Origin: Deltaproteobacteria bacterium
GTDB lineage: Bacteria; Desulfobacterota; JACPFL01
Assembly: GCA_016183025.1 (NCBI GenBank)
Contig: JACPFL010000276.1
Coordinates: 17,354-52,813, forward strand
DNA length: 35,460 nucleotides
Reading direction: 5' to 3'
Shown: one piece after another, positions 6,897 through 16,065 of the stretch
Numbering within the stretch: position 1 is the first letter of the stretch
Layout: every line of letters begins with the position of its first letter
Position numbers and translations under genes: made by a program
Notes under the pieces: model-generated
The model's input: the letters and a program-made list of their open reading frames with translations, nothing else
The model's database searches: none
Told to the model about the DNA's origin: nothing

Positions 6897-8223
6897 CCGC
6901 CTCCTCCTGAGCCGGAAGCGTCACGGCGAACCTGGTCCCCTGCCCTGGCACGCTCTGGACCGTGATCGTGCCGCCGTGCTGCTCCACGATCTGCCGCGCG
7001 ATGGCCAACCCCAGCCCGGTCCCTCGCGGCCGGCGGGTGAAGAAGGGCGAGAAGATCTGCGAGAGGTCGTCGGGAGAGATCCCCTCGCCCCGGTCCTTGA
7101 TGGTCACCACGACCGTGCCGGGTCGGCCTGCCCGAAGCACCTGCACGGCCAGCACTCCCCCGCGGGGCATGGCCTGCAGGGCGTTCACCATCAGGTTGGT
7201 GAAGACTTGCCGGAGTCGCTCGGCATCGCCTGGGATCGGGGGAAGGTCCCGGGCCCCTTCCCGGTGGATCAGGACCCCCACCGCCTGGGCCTCCGGCTGG
7301 AAGCGCGCCACCAGTTCGTCCAACAGCGCCTCCAGCTTGACCTCCCCCCGCTGGATCGGGCGAGGGCGGGCGTACTCGAGCAGGTCAGCCGCGAGCTGCT
7401 CCAGACGCCGCGCCTCCCGGACCATGGCCTCCGTGACCTCCGCGCTACCCGCCTCCCCGCCCTGCCGTTCATGCAGGTACTGGGCAAGCCCTTTCAGGGC
7501 CGCCAGCGGGTTGCGGATCTCGTGCGCCAGGACTGCAGCCATCTCCCCCAGCACGGCCAGGCGCTCCCGGCGGGCATGGGCCGCCTGCAGGGCGACGTAG
7601 CGGCGCAGGGTGAGCAGCTCGTACGCCGCCAGCACGCCCACCAGGAGCAGGAGCAGACCCACAATGAGGGCGTGGACCTCGGCCTCCCGGAGCACCCAGC
7701 GGGCGGCGCTCGTGTGGAGGGCCACCCGCAGGAAGCGGAGGTGGGTGGCCGCCGCATCCGGCAACCGCAGGGGGAGGGTCAGCTCGTAGACCTCCTCGCC
7801 GGTGCCGAGCAGCACCAGCTCGGTGATCGGCATGTGCGTCTGGCTGGCCCGCCGCACGCGCTCGTCCACCTGCCGCCGTCCCACCAGCTCGGGGTTGGAA
7901 TGGGCCAGGACCAGGCCGTCCCCTTCCAGGACCGCCATGTAGGCGAGGTCGCGGTCCTGCTGCGTGGCGACCAGGGTCTGGAGCGCTCGGGCATCCCGGG
8001 CGCCGAGGGCCGACAGGGAGGCTGCCAGCGTGCGGGCGCGCGTGAGGGCCTCGCGCTGCAGTCGATCTTCCACTACCCGGGAGGCGGTGCGGTAGGTCAA
8101 CACGGTGCTCACCGCGAGCGCCAGCCCTGCCAGCGCGACCAGCGCCACGACGCCCCGCACCGGGAATGCCCTCCGCCCGCTCTCCTCCGCCAGCCGATCC
8201 CGGCTGCGGGGTTCCGTTGACAC
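6889..8223 (-). CDS. Sensor histidine kinase (TM - periplasmic sensor - TM - HisKA - HATPase), ZraS-like
   Basis: GTG start at 8223 (VSTEPRSRDRL...). H-box MAAVLAHEIRNPLAALKGL; N box QVFTNLMVNALQAMP; G boxes KDRGEGISPDDLSQIFSPFFTRRPRGTGLGLAIARQIVEQHGG. Its stop overlaps the regulator start. Confidence 0.92.
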   Translation of the reverse strand: MSTEPRSRDRLAEESGRRAFPVRGVVALVALAGLALAVSTVLTYRTASRVVEDRLQREALTRARTLAASLSALGARDARALQTLVATQQDRDLAYMAVLEGDGLVLAHSNPELVGRRQVDERVRRASQTHMPITELVLLGTGEEVYELTLPLRLPDAAATHLRFLRVALHTSAARWVLREAEVHALIVGLLLLLVGVLAAYELLTLRRYVALQAAHARRERLAVLGEMAAVLAHEIRNPLAALKGLAQYLHERQGGEAGSAEVTEAMVREARRLEQLAADLLEYARPRPIQRGEVKLEALLDELVARFQPEAQAVGVLIHREGARDLPPIPGDAERLRQVFTNLMVNALQAMPRGGVLAVQVLRAGRPGTVVVTIKDRGEGISPDDLSQIFSPFFTRRPRGTGLGLAIARQIVEQHGGTITVQSVPGQGTRFAVTLPAQEEAGV

Positions 8224-8267
8224 GTCGTGCTCCGCGCTCGCCTGGCCGCCAGAGTGCCGGGGCCGGG

Positions 8268-9668
8268 TCAGAACCGGCCCCCCTGCGCCAGCTTCTCCAG
8301 GTCCAGCACTTCGTCCAGCGTCTCTGCGGTCAGCAGGCCGGCCTCCAGGATCGCCCGGCGGATGGGCTTGTCCTCCTCCAGGCACTTCTTGAAGATCTTG
8401 GCCGCGTTGTCGTACCCGATGGCCGGGGCCAAGGCCGTCACCAGCGCGGCGCTCCGCTCGGCGTACTCCCGGCACCGTTTGGCGTCGGCGGTGATCCCCC
8501 GGACGCACTTGTCGGCCAGGGCCTGCGCCGCGCGCCCCTCGATCTCGATGGACTCCAGGAGGTCGTAGGCGATGACCGGCATCATGACGTTCAGGTCGAG
8601 GTTGCCGTTGAGCCCGGCGATCGCGATGGCCGCATCGTTCCCGATGACCTGGGCCGCCACCATGTTCACCGCCTCCGGGATCACCGGGTTCACCTTCCCG
8701 GGCATGATGCTCGAGCCGGGCTGCGTGGCCGGCAGCTCGATCTCGGCCAGCCCGGTGCGCGGCCCCGACGTCAACAGGCGCAGGTCGTTGGCCATCTTCA
8801 TCAGACCGACGGCAATGGTCTTCAGCGTCCCTGAGGTCTGCACGCAGGCGTCCTTGTTCTGCATCGCCTCGAACAGGTTGGGCGCCCGGCGGAAGCGCAG
8901 CCCCGTCAAGGCGTTCAGCTCCTTGACCACCCCATCGGCGAACCCGGGGGCGGCGTTGAGCCCGGTCCCGAGCGCCGTCCCCCCGATCGGGAGCTCCGCC
9001 AGCTGCGATTTGGCCTGTTCCACGCGCTCGATCCCGTGCCGGATCACGCTCGCGTACCCCGAGAACTCCTGGCCGAGGGTGATGGGCACCGCGTCCTGGA
9101 GATGCGTGCGCCCTGACTTGACCACCCGGGCGAACTCCTGCGCCTTTCCCTCGAGCGCTTCGGCCAGCGCCCTGAGCCCGGGGAGCAGCGTGCGCTCGAT
9201 CGCCTCCATCGCGGCCACATGGATGGCCGTCGGGAAGACGTCGTTGGTCGACTGCCCCATGTTGACGTGGTCATTGGGGTGCACGGTCTTGTCGCCCCGC
9301 TTCCCCCCCAGCAGCTCGATGGCGCGGTTGCCGATGACCTCGTTGGCGTTCATGTTCGTGGAGGTGCCGGAGCCGGTCTGGAAGATGTCCACCACGAACT
9401 CGGTGTCCAGCCGCCCCTCGGCCACCTCCAGGGCCGCCTTCTCGATGCCCTCTGCCAGGCGATGATCCAGGAGTCCCAGGGCCCGGTTCGTCCGGGCGCA
9501 GGCCGCCTTGATCAGCCCCAGGGCCTTGATGAACCCCCGCTGGAAGCGCAGCCCGGAGATGGGGAAGTTCTCCACGGCCCGCGCGGTCTGCGCCGCGTAG
9601 TAGGCGTTGGCCGGCACCTGCATCTCCCCCATGCTGTCGCGCTCGATCCGATACCCCTTTTCCGCCAT
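8268..9668 (-). CDS. fumC: Class II fumarate hydratase
   Basis: MAEKGYRIERDSMGEMQVPANAYYAAQTARAVENFPISG...SGTSTNMNANEVIGNRA...GSSIMPGKVNPVIPEAVNMVAAQVIGND; fumarase signature GSSIMPGKVN. Confidence 0.97.
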   Translation of the reverse strand: MAEKGYRIERDSMGEMQVPANAYYAAQTARAVENFPISGLRFQRGFIKALGLIKAACARTNRALGLLDHRLAEGIEKAALEVAEGRLDTEFVVDIFQTGSGTSTNMNANEVIGNRAIELLGGKRGDKTVHPNDHVNMGQSTNDVFPTAIHVAAMEAIERTLLPGLRALAEALEGKAQEFARVVKSGRTHLQDAVPITLGQEFSGYASVIRHGIERVEQAKSQLAELPIGGTALGTGLNAAPGFADGVVKELNALTGLRFRRAPNLFEAMQNKDACVQTSGTLKTIAVGLMKMANDLRLLTSGPRTGLAEIELPATQPGSSIMPGKVNPVIPEAVNMVAAQVIGNDAAIAIAGLNGNLDLNVMMPVIAYDLLESIEIEGRAAQALADKCVRGITADAKRCREYAERSAALVTALAPAIGYDNAAKIFKKCLEEDKPIRRAILEAGLLTAETLDEVLDLEKLAQGGRF

Positions 9669-10194
9669 CGTCCCCTCCCCTGTCTCCCGATGTGGTCGGG
9701 CCTGTCGCGCACAAGCCCTGTCAACGGCTGAGGAAATGGTACCACGTCCGTCAATCCCGGAAAAATGTTGCAAGGGGGATGCCCCTCACCCTTCAAAGCC
9801 ATCACCCGGGCACAGGCAGGGGTTCCCGCGACCCCCGTCCGACCGTCTGGCCGCGAGGCAGCGAACATCCTGTCCGTGGCCTGACAGAATGCCGCCTCCG
9901 AGGAACCCGCACGAGCCCGGCGCGGAGCCCCTGCACTCTGCTCGTGCCGAGCGAGGCCCCGAAGACTTGGGACGTCTTCCGGCAACCCGGACCCTTCCGC
10001 CGCCAGAAATGGCAAGCGGTCCTGGCGTGGAGGAGTTCACTTCGCCACGGTGGCAAAAAGGCGACCGCCGCGAGCCAGATTGCGAAGCGCCACACCTCCC
10101 CATCAGACGGTCCGTCCTCAGGAACAGTTTTTGCTGACCTTCAACGTGTCCCCATACGCAAGGCGCAGGCCCGGCGCGCTTGGAGGAAGACGGG

Positions 10195-10521
10195 ATGGAT
10201 GGGATGTGGCTCTACGGGTGGAGCGTGGTGCTCAGCGTTTTCCTGTGGGTCGTCTGGATCCTGGCTGTTGGCCTCTGGGTGCTCATTCTGGGCAGCCTGA
10301 TCGTGACCCAGGTGCGGACAGCCGCTGAGCCGCCGGTGGCGTACGAGACCGGCGTGTGCCCGGTCCACGGAGTGCCGGTGGAGGTGACCTTCCGACGCCG
10401 GTCGCGGTTCAGCCGCCGCGTGACGGAGGTCCTCCGCTGCTCGGCTCAATCCGAGCCCGAGCGCCTCACCTGCAATCAGGCCTGTGTCGACAAGGGGCTG
10501 GGGGTCCAGGCGGCAGCGTAG
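10195..10521 (+). CDS. Small single-TM protein with four cysteines, upstream of the formate dehydrogenase operon
   Basis: ATG at 10195 preceded by GGAGG (10182-10186). WLYGWSVVLSVFLWVVWILAVGLWVLILGSLIV TM segment, then CPVHGVPVEV...VLRCSAQ...LTCNQACVDKG. 64-bp gap to fdhA. Confidence 0.65.
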   Translation: MDGMWLYGWSVVLSVFLWVVWILAVGLWVLILGSLIVTQVRTAAEPPVAYETGVCPVHGVPVEVTFRRRSRFSRRVTEVLRCSAQSEPERLTCNQACVDKGLGVQAAA

Positions 10522-10585
10522 GACTTCCAGCCAGCCGCGAGGACAGAGGGCTCCCGGCATCGCGGGACATCGGAGGGGTGAGGCC

Positions 10586-13500
10586 ATGAGCATCGATCGG
10601 AGGGACTTCCTGAAGGCGGCGGGCGCCGCGGCCGGCAGCCTGCTGCTCCCCGTCGGCGCGGAGGCGGCGGCCCAGGCCGCCCGTTTCCCACTCCACAAGC
10701 AAGTCATGGAAGGGCGGTCCATCTGCCCCTATTGCTCTGTCGGATGCGGCGTCATCATCGCCACGGACCAGGCGGGGCACGTGGTCAACACCGAGGGGGA
10801 TCCGGATCACCCCATCAACCGTGGGGCCCTGGACCCCAAGTCGGTGGCGATCACCCAGCTCTGCAACAGCCCCCTTCGGCTGAAGACGGTGCGGTACCGG
10901 GCGCCCGGGAGCGACCAGTGGGAGGACAAGCCGTGGGACTGGGCCCTCGGCGAGATCGCCAAGCGGATCAAGGCGACCCGCGATGCCACCTTCATCGCGA
11001 AGAACGCCCAAGGGGTCGCGGTCAACCGGACTGAAGCGATCGCCTGGCTGGGAGGCGCCGCCAACAACAACGAGGACTGCTACCTGGGCGCCAAGCTGAT
11101 GCGGGCCCTGGGGGTCGTCTACCTGGAGCACCAGGCCCGGATCTGACACTCCTCCACGGTGGCCGGTCTGGGCCCCACATTCGGTCGCGGCGCGATGACG
11201 AACCACTGGATCGACCTGAAGAACGCCGACGTCGTCCTCGTCATCGGCGGCAACCCGGCAGAGAACCACCCCGCCTCGATGCTCTGGGTCAACCGGGCCC
11301 GGGAGGAGCGAAAGGCCCGCCTCGTGGTGGTGGACCCCCGTCTGACCCGCACGGGCGCCCGGGCAGACCTCTATGCCCCCATCCGGAGCGGCACCGACAT
11401 CGTCTTCCTGGGGGGCCTCATCAACCACGCCATCCAGCGCCGCCTCTACAACGAGGAGTACGTCAAGGCGTACACCAACGCGCTGACGCTCGTTCATCCG
11501 CAGTACCGCGGGCCTGCCGAGCTGAATGGCGTCTTCTCCGGCTTCGACCCGAAGAAAAGGAGCTACAACCCTGAGACCTGGCAGTACCAGACGCGCACGG
11601 AGACTGTCACCGGCAAGCCGGTTACCCTCCCCAGGATGGCGGCAAGCCTCGACGACCCCCAGTGCGTCTTCGCCCACCTGAAGCGGCACTACGCCCGCTA
11701 TACCCCGGAGATGGTGGAACGGGTCTGCGGCACGCCAAAGGATCTCTTCCTCAAGGTCGCCGAGACCTTCTGCGCCACCGGGGAGCCCGGCAAAGCGGGG
11801 ACCATTCTCTACGCCATGGGCCAGACCCAGCACACGGTCGGCACGCAGAATGTCCGGGCCATGGCGATCCTCCAGCTCCTCCTGGGGAACGTCGGAATTC
11901 CGGGTGGCGGCGTCAACGCCCTCCGGGGCGAGTCCAACGTCCAGGGAAGCACCGACATGGCCCTGCTCTTCCACGACCTCCCGGGCTACCTCGGCTGCCC
12001 GACAGAGGCCCAGGCCGACTTCGCCAAGTTCACGGCCAAATGGGACACGACGAGCTTCTGGGCCAACGGGCCGAAGTTCTTCGTGAACCTGATGAAGGCG
12101 TGGTGGGGGGAGGCGGCCACGAAGGAGAATGACTGGGCGTACCACTACCTCCCCAAGGTCGGCGGGAACTACTCCTGGATTCCCCTCTTCGAGGCGCTCT
12201 ACACCGGGAAGATCAAGGGGCTGCTCGCCATGGGCCAGAATCCGGCCGTCTGTGGCCCCAACGCCCGGTTCGAGCGCAAGGCCCTGGGGAACCTCGACTG
12301 GCTGGTGGTGATGGAGCTGTTCGAGACCGAGACGTCCGCCTTCTGGCACGCGCCGGGCGTGGACCCCAAGACGATCAAGACCGAGGTCTTCCTGCTTCCT
12401 GCGGCCGATGCCATGCAGAAGGCCGGCAGCATCGTCACCAGCGGCCGGCTGATCCAGTGGCGGGACCGGGTGGCCGCCCCGCCCGGGGAGGCGAGAGAGG
12501 ACATCTGGATCCTGGACCGGATCTGCCGGACGCTCAAGGCCCTGTACAAGGGGAGCACGGCGGCCAAGGACCGACCGATCCTGGACCTGGTCTGGGATTA
12601 CGGCGATCCCCCCGAGGCCGGCCGCGTGGCCCGGGAGATCAATGGCTTCGCCCTGGGGGACGTGAAGGATAAGGACGGCAAGGTGCTGGTGGAGCCGGGC
12701 AAGACGATCCCCGGCCTGGCCGTGCTCGCGGCTGCGGCCGACCCGGGCACCATCGCCTGTGGCAACTGGCTCTATGCGGGCTACTTCCATCCGGCGGACG
12801 ACGGCACCGGCGTCGCCATGCCAGCAGCGAAGCGACGAGGGCTGAAGGACCCGGGCGGCCGCGGCATCTACCCCTACTGGGGGTGGGCGTGGCCGGCCAA
12901 CCGCCGGATCCTGTACAACCGCTGCTCGGCCCGGCCGGACGGCCGCCCCTGGAGCGAGGTGATGAGGCTCATCTGGTGGGACGCCGCGCAGAAGGAATGG
13001 GCGGGCTACGATGTCCCCGATTTCCCGCCCACCAAGGCGCCGGAGACCAGGGCCGATCCGGCTGGCACCGGGCTCGCCGCGCAGAGCGGGACCGACGCCT
13101 TCCTCATGAAGGCCGATGGCAAGGGGTGGCTCTTCTCCCCGAAGGGGCTCACGGACGGCCCCCTGCCAGAGCACTACGAGCCCCTGGAGTCCCCCATCCG
13201 TAACCCCCTCTCCCGCGTCCAGGTCAACCCTGTAGTCAGGGTCTGGGAGACCGATAAGGACAAGGAGGTGGGGGACCGGGTCGGGGCGGCGGAGCAATTC
13301 CCCATCATCTGCACCACGTACCGGCTCACGGAGCACTTTCAGGCCGGGGCCATGTCGCGCACCCTGCCGTGGCTGGCCGAGACCCAGCCGGAGATGTTCG
13401 TGGAGATCAGCAAGGAGCTGGCGGCCGAGAAGCGGATCAAGAACGGCGACCGCGTGATCGTCACCTCGGCCCGGGGCCGGATTCGCGCCGTGGCCATGGT

Positions 13501-13693
13501 CACGGGCCGCTTCAAGCCCTTCCGCGTGGACGGCAAGCTCGTGCACCACATCGGGATGCCGTGGCACTACGGCTGGGTCGGGCTTGCCACCGGCGACAGC
13601 GCCAACGACCTGACCCCGCACGTGGGCGACGCCAACACCATGATCCCGGAGTACAAGGCGTTCCTGGTGGACCTCCGGAAGGCGGAGGTGTGA
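10586..13693 (+). CDS. fdhA: Respiratory formate dehydrogenase alpha subunit, selenocysteine-containing (in-frame TGA at 11144-11146), Tat-exported
   Basis: ORFs 10484..11146 and 11159..13693 are in the same frame, separated only by TGA: ...[49 protein letters not shown]. Tat motif RRDFLK; [4Fe-4S] motif CPYCSVGCG. Confidence 0.95.
11144..11178 (+). promoter_or_regulatory. UGA(Sec) codon plus bacterial SECIS-like hairpin
   Basis: TGA (11144-11146), 18-nt spacer, stem GTGGCC (11159-11164), loop GGTCTG (11165-11170), 3' arm GGCCCCAC (11171-11178; 2-nt bulge). The loop resembles the E. coli fdhF/fdnG SECIS apical loop. Confidence 0.85.
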
Positions 13694-13694
13694 G

Positions 13695-14489
13695 ATGGCC
13701 AAGGTCGCGATGCTCGTCGACACGACCCTCTGCACGGGCTGCCGAGGGTGCCAGGTGGCCTGCAAGCAGTGGTGGGACCTGTCCGCCGAGGTCACAGGGA
13801 ACCGGGGGAGCTATGAAAATCCGCCGGACCTCTCCCACAGCACCTGGACCCGCGTGACCTTCCACGAGGTGGAGGATGGCCGGGGCCTGCAGTGGTATCA
13901 CCTGGCGTGGGGGTGCGTGCACTGCACGGAGGCCGCCTGTGTGGACGTTTGTCCCACCGCGGCCCTGAAGTACCATCCGCTCGGGTTCGTCTCGCTGGAG
14001 CGGGACCTCTGCAACGGGTGCGGCTACTGCCTGACCGCCTGCCCGTTCGACATCCCCCAGCTGGAGAGCAACGTCCTGACCGGGCGGGGGAAGGCCACCA
14101 AGTGCAACCTCTGCCAGGACCGGGTGACCGAGGGCCTCATCCCGGCCTGCGTCAAGACCTGCCCGCCCGGGGCCATCCGCTTCGGGGACCGGCAGCAGAT
14201 GGTGACCCTGGGGCGGACCCGGGCGGCAGCCCTGCAGGAGCAGGGCTTCGCCGAGGCCAGCCTGTACGGCCCGGAGTTGCTGGGCGGGCTGGGACGGATG
14301 TTCGTGCTGGCGGCGCGCCCGGCGAAATACGGCCTGCCCGAGCGCCCCACCTACCCCCTCGCGGTGACCCTCTGGCAACGGCTCTTCCAGCCCCTGGGGC
14401 AGCTCGGGGTCCTCGCCACCGTCTTCGGCCTGGCCGCCAACTGGGTGGTGACGCGGCGGCTTCGAGGGAAGAAGAAGGAGGAGGTGTGA
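13695..14489 (+). CDS. fdhB: Formate dehydrogenase iron-sulfur (beta) subunit with C-terminal TM helix
   Basis: CTGCRGCQVACKQW...CVHCTEAACVDVCPTAAL...CNGCGYCLTACPFDIP...CNLCQDRVTEGLIPACVKTCPPGAI; C-terminal hydrophobic helix. Confidence 0.93.
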   Translation: MAKVAMLVDTTLCTGCRGCQVACKQWWDLSAEVTGNRGSYENPPDLSHSTWTRVTFHEVEDGRGLQWYHLAWGCVHCTEAACVDVCPTAALKYHPLGFVSLERDLCNGCGYCLTACPFDIPQLESNVLTGRGKATKCNLCQDRVTEGLIPACVKTCPPGAIRFGDRQQMVTLGRTRAAALQEQGFAEASLYGPELLGGLGRMFVLAARPAKYGLPERPTYPLAVTLWQRLFQPLGQLGVLATVFGLAANWVVTRRLRGKKKEEV

Positions 14490-14490
14490 G

Positions 14491-15165
14491 GTGAACGGAC
14501 GAGCGATCTCCCGCTTCACGGCCGGCGAGCGGCTCTTTCACTGGGTGTACTTCGTGGCGTTCCTCACGCTCGCTACCACCGGCGCCTTCCTCTATCTCCC
14601 CTGGTTCTCCTTCGCCATCGGCGAGTCGGGCGAAACGAGCCGGCTCCTCCACCGCCTCTTCGCCCTGCTGCTCCTCGCCGTGCCGATCCTGACCCTGATC
14701 GTCTCCCCGAAGGAGTTCCGCGCAGACCTTCGGGAAGGGCTCACGTGGCGGGCTGAGGACCGGCGGGCGCTCCGGGTGCTGCTGACGCGCTACTACTGGA
14801 CAGGCGATCCGGCGGGCCTGCCCCCGCAAGGGAAGTTCACGGCCGGGCAGAAGCTGAACATCGGGCTACAGATCCTGGCCTTCGCCGTCATGGCCGTGAC
14901 CGGGCTCCTGCTGTGGTTCGGTCGAGGACTCCTGCCTGTGGGACTCCTCCGGTGGAGCCTGATCCTGCACGGCGGGGCGGCCGTCGCGGCAACCTGCTTC
15001 GTCCTCGTCCACATCTACATGGTGACCCTCCTGCCCATGACCAACCAGGCCATCGCCTCCATGTTTCTGGGCACAGTCTCGGAGGAACATGCCCTGACGC
15101 ACCATCCGAAGTGGTACGAGGCCCTGGTGCGGCGGCGGATGAGCCGGGCGGAGCGGAGGGGATGA
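14491..15165 (+). CDS. fdhC: Formate dehydrogenase cytochrome b556 (gamma) subunit
   Basis: RFTAGERLFHWVYFVAFLTLATTGAFLYLPWF...KLNIGLQILAFAVMAVTGLLLWFGRGLL...LHGGAAVAATCFVLVHIYMV; membrane heme b subunit pattern. GTG start at 14491. Confidence 0.9.
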   Translation: MNGRAISRFTAGERLFHWVYFVAFLTLATTGAFLYLPWFSFAIGESGETSRLLHRLFALLLLAVPILTLIVSPKEFRADLREGLTWRAEDRRALRVLLTRYYWTGDPAGLPPQGKFTAGQKLNIGLQILAFAVMAVTGLLLWFGRGLLPVGLLRWSLILHGGAAVAATCFVLVHIYMVTLLPMTNQAIASMFLGTVSEEHALTHHPKWYEALVRRRMSRAERRG

Positions 15166-16016
15166 TGGGGCAGGACGCCGAGGTCCCGCTCCGGCTGCGG
15201 GAAGAGCGAGAGCAGAGGGCTGATCTGGCCCGGACCCTGGATCTGCACCTCGCCCTGCTGGCGGCCAGGGCGGAGGTGGCCGTTCGGGTGCCGGCTGACT
15301 GGCCCGAGCATGCTTGGTCCCGGCTCCAGCAAGGTGAGCCGGCCCTGTGCCTCGACGAGCTCGAGCTGGACTGGGAGGCGGTCGTCCGGCTGGCCAGAAC
15401 GGTCTGCCACATTCTGGCGCGCCAGGAGCCAGCGCGCTCTCCTGCCCTCGCCCGTATCGCCTCCCGATTCGATGAGGCCGCGCTCAGTCCCAAAGGCGTG
15501 CAAGCCCTGGTCGTCCGGTACCTGGCAGACCACGACGGGGGCGGACTCCCGGAGCCAGGCGTGGACCCGGCGCTCTTCGGCTTCGTGCTGAATCAGGCGC
15601 TTCACCCCTTTCTCCAGGCGTATGCGGCCGTCGCGGCGCCGTTGCTCGAACAGGAGCGCTGGCTCCGGGGACGGTGCCCCGTGTGCGGCGGCCATCCTGA
15701 CTTCGCCGCCCTGGAGGGTGAGGTCGGCGAGCGCCGGCTGCTCTGTGCGCGTTGCGACAGCGAATGGGCCTACCGGCGACTCGGGTGCCCCTTTTGTGGC
15801 AACGAGGACCCCGGGGGCCTGGGCTACTTCCCCACCGGAGACGGCGCCTACCGCCTCTACGTCTGCGAGCAGTGCAAGGGGTACCTGAAGACGGTTGACC
15901 TCAGGGAGACCTGGCGCAGGCGGTCCCTGCCCGTCGAGCGGATCCTGACGGTGGGGATGGATCTGGCTGCGGCGGAGCAGGGATATCGCAGGGCCACGGG
16001 ATCCCGCCCGGATTAG
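15162..16016 (+). CDS. fdhE: Formate dehydrogenase accessory protein FdhE
   Basis: GRCPVCGGHPDFAALEG...RRLLCARCDSEWAYRRLGCPFCGNEDPGGLGYF...YRLYVCEQCKGYLKTVDLRE. ATGA overlap with fdhC. Confidence 0.93.
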   Translation: MMGQDAEVPLRLREEREQRADLARTLDLHLALLAARAEVAVRVPADWPEHAWSRLQQGEPALCLDELELDWEAVVRLARTVCHILARQEPARSPALARIASRFDEAALSPKGVQALVVRYLADHDGGGLPEPGVDPALFGFVLNQALHPFLQAYAAVAAPLLEQERWLRGRCPVCGGHPDFAALEGEVGERRLLCARCDSEWAYRRLGCPFCGNEDPGGLGYFPTGDGAYRLYVCEQCKGYLKTVDLRETWRRRSLPVERILTVGMDLAAAEQGYRRATGSRPD

Positions 16017-16065
16017 GCTCTCGACGCGGACGGCAGTCCAGATCTGCTCGTGGTCGGCCCGGACC

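Noticed and set aside
10586-13693. fdhA as a pseudogene or two separate genes
   Set aside because: The interrupting codon is TGA at the canonical Sec position with a SECIS-like hairpin, and the frame is maintained on both sides.
10466-13795. 1109-aa minus-strand ORF opposite fdhA
   Set aside because: High-GC shadow ORF; low-complexity Arg/Gly/His/Leu-rich translation with no recognisable domain. The plus-strand FdhA reading is unmistakable.
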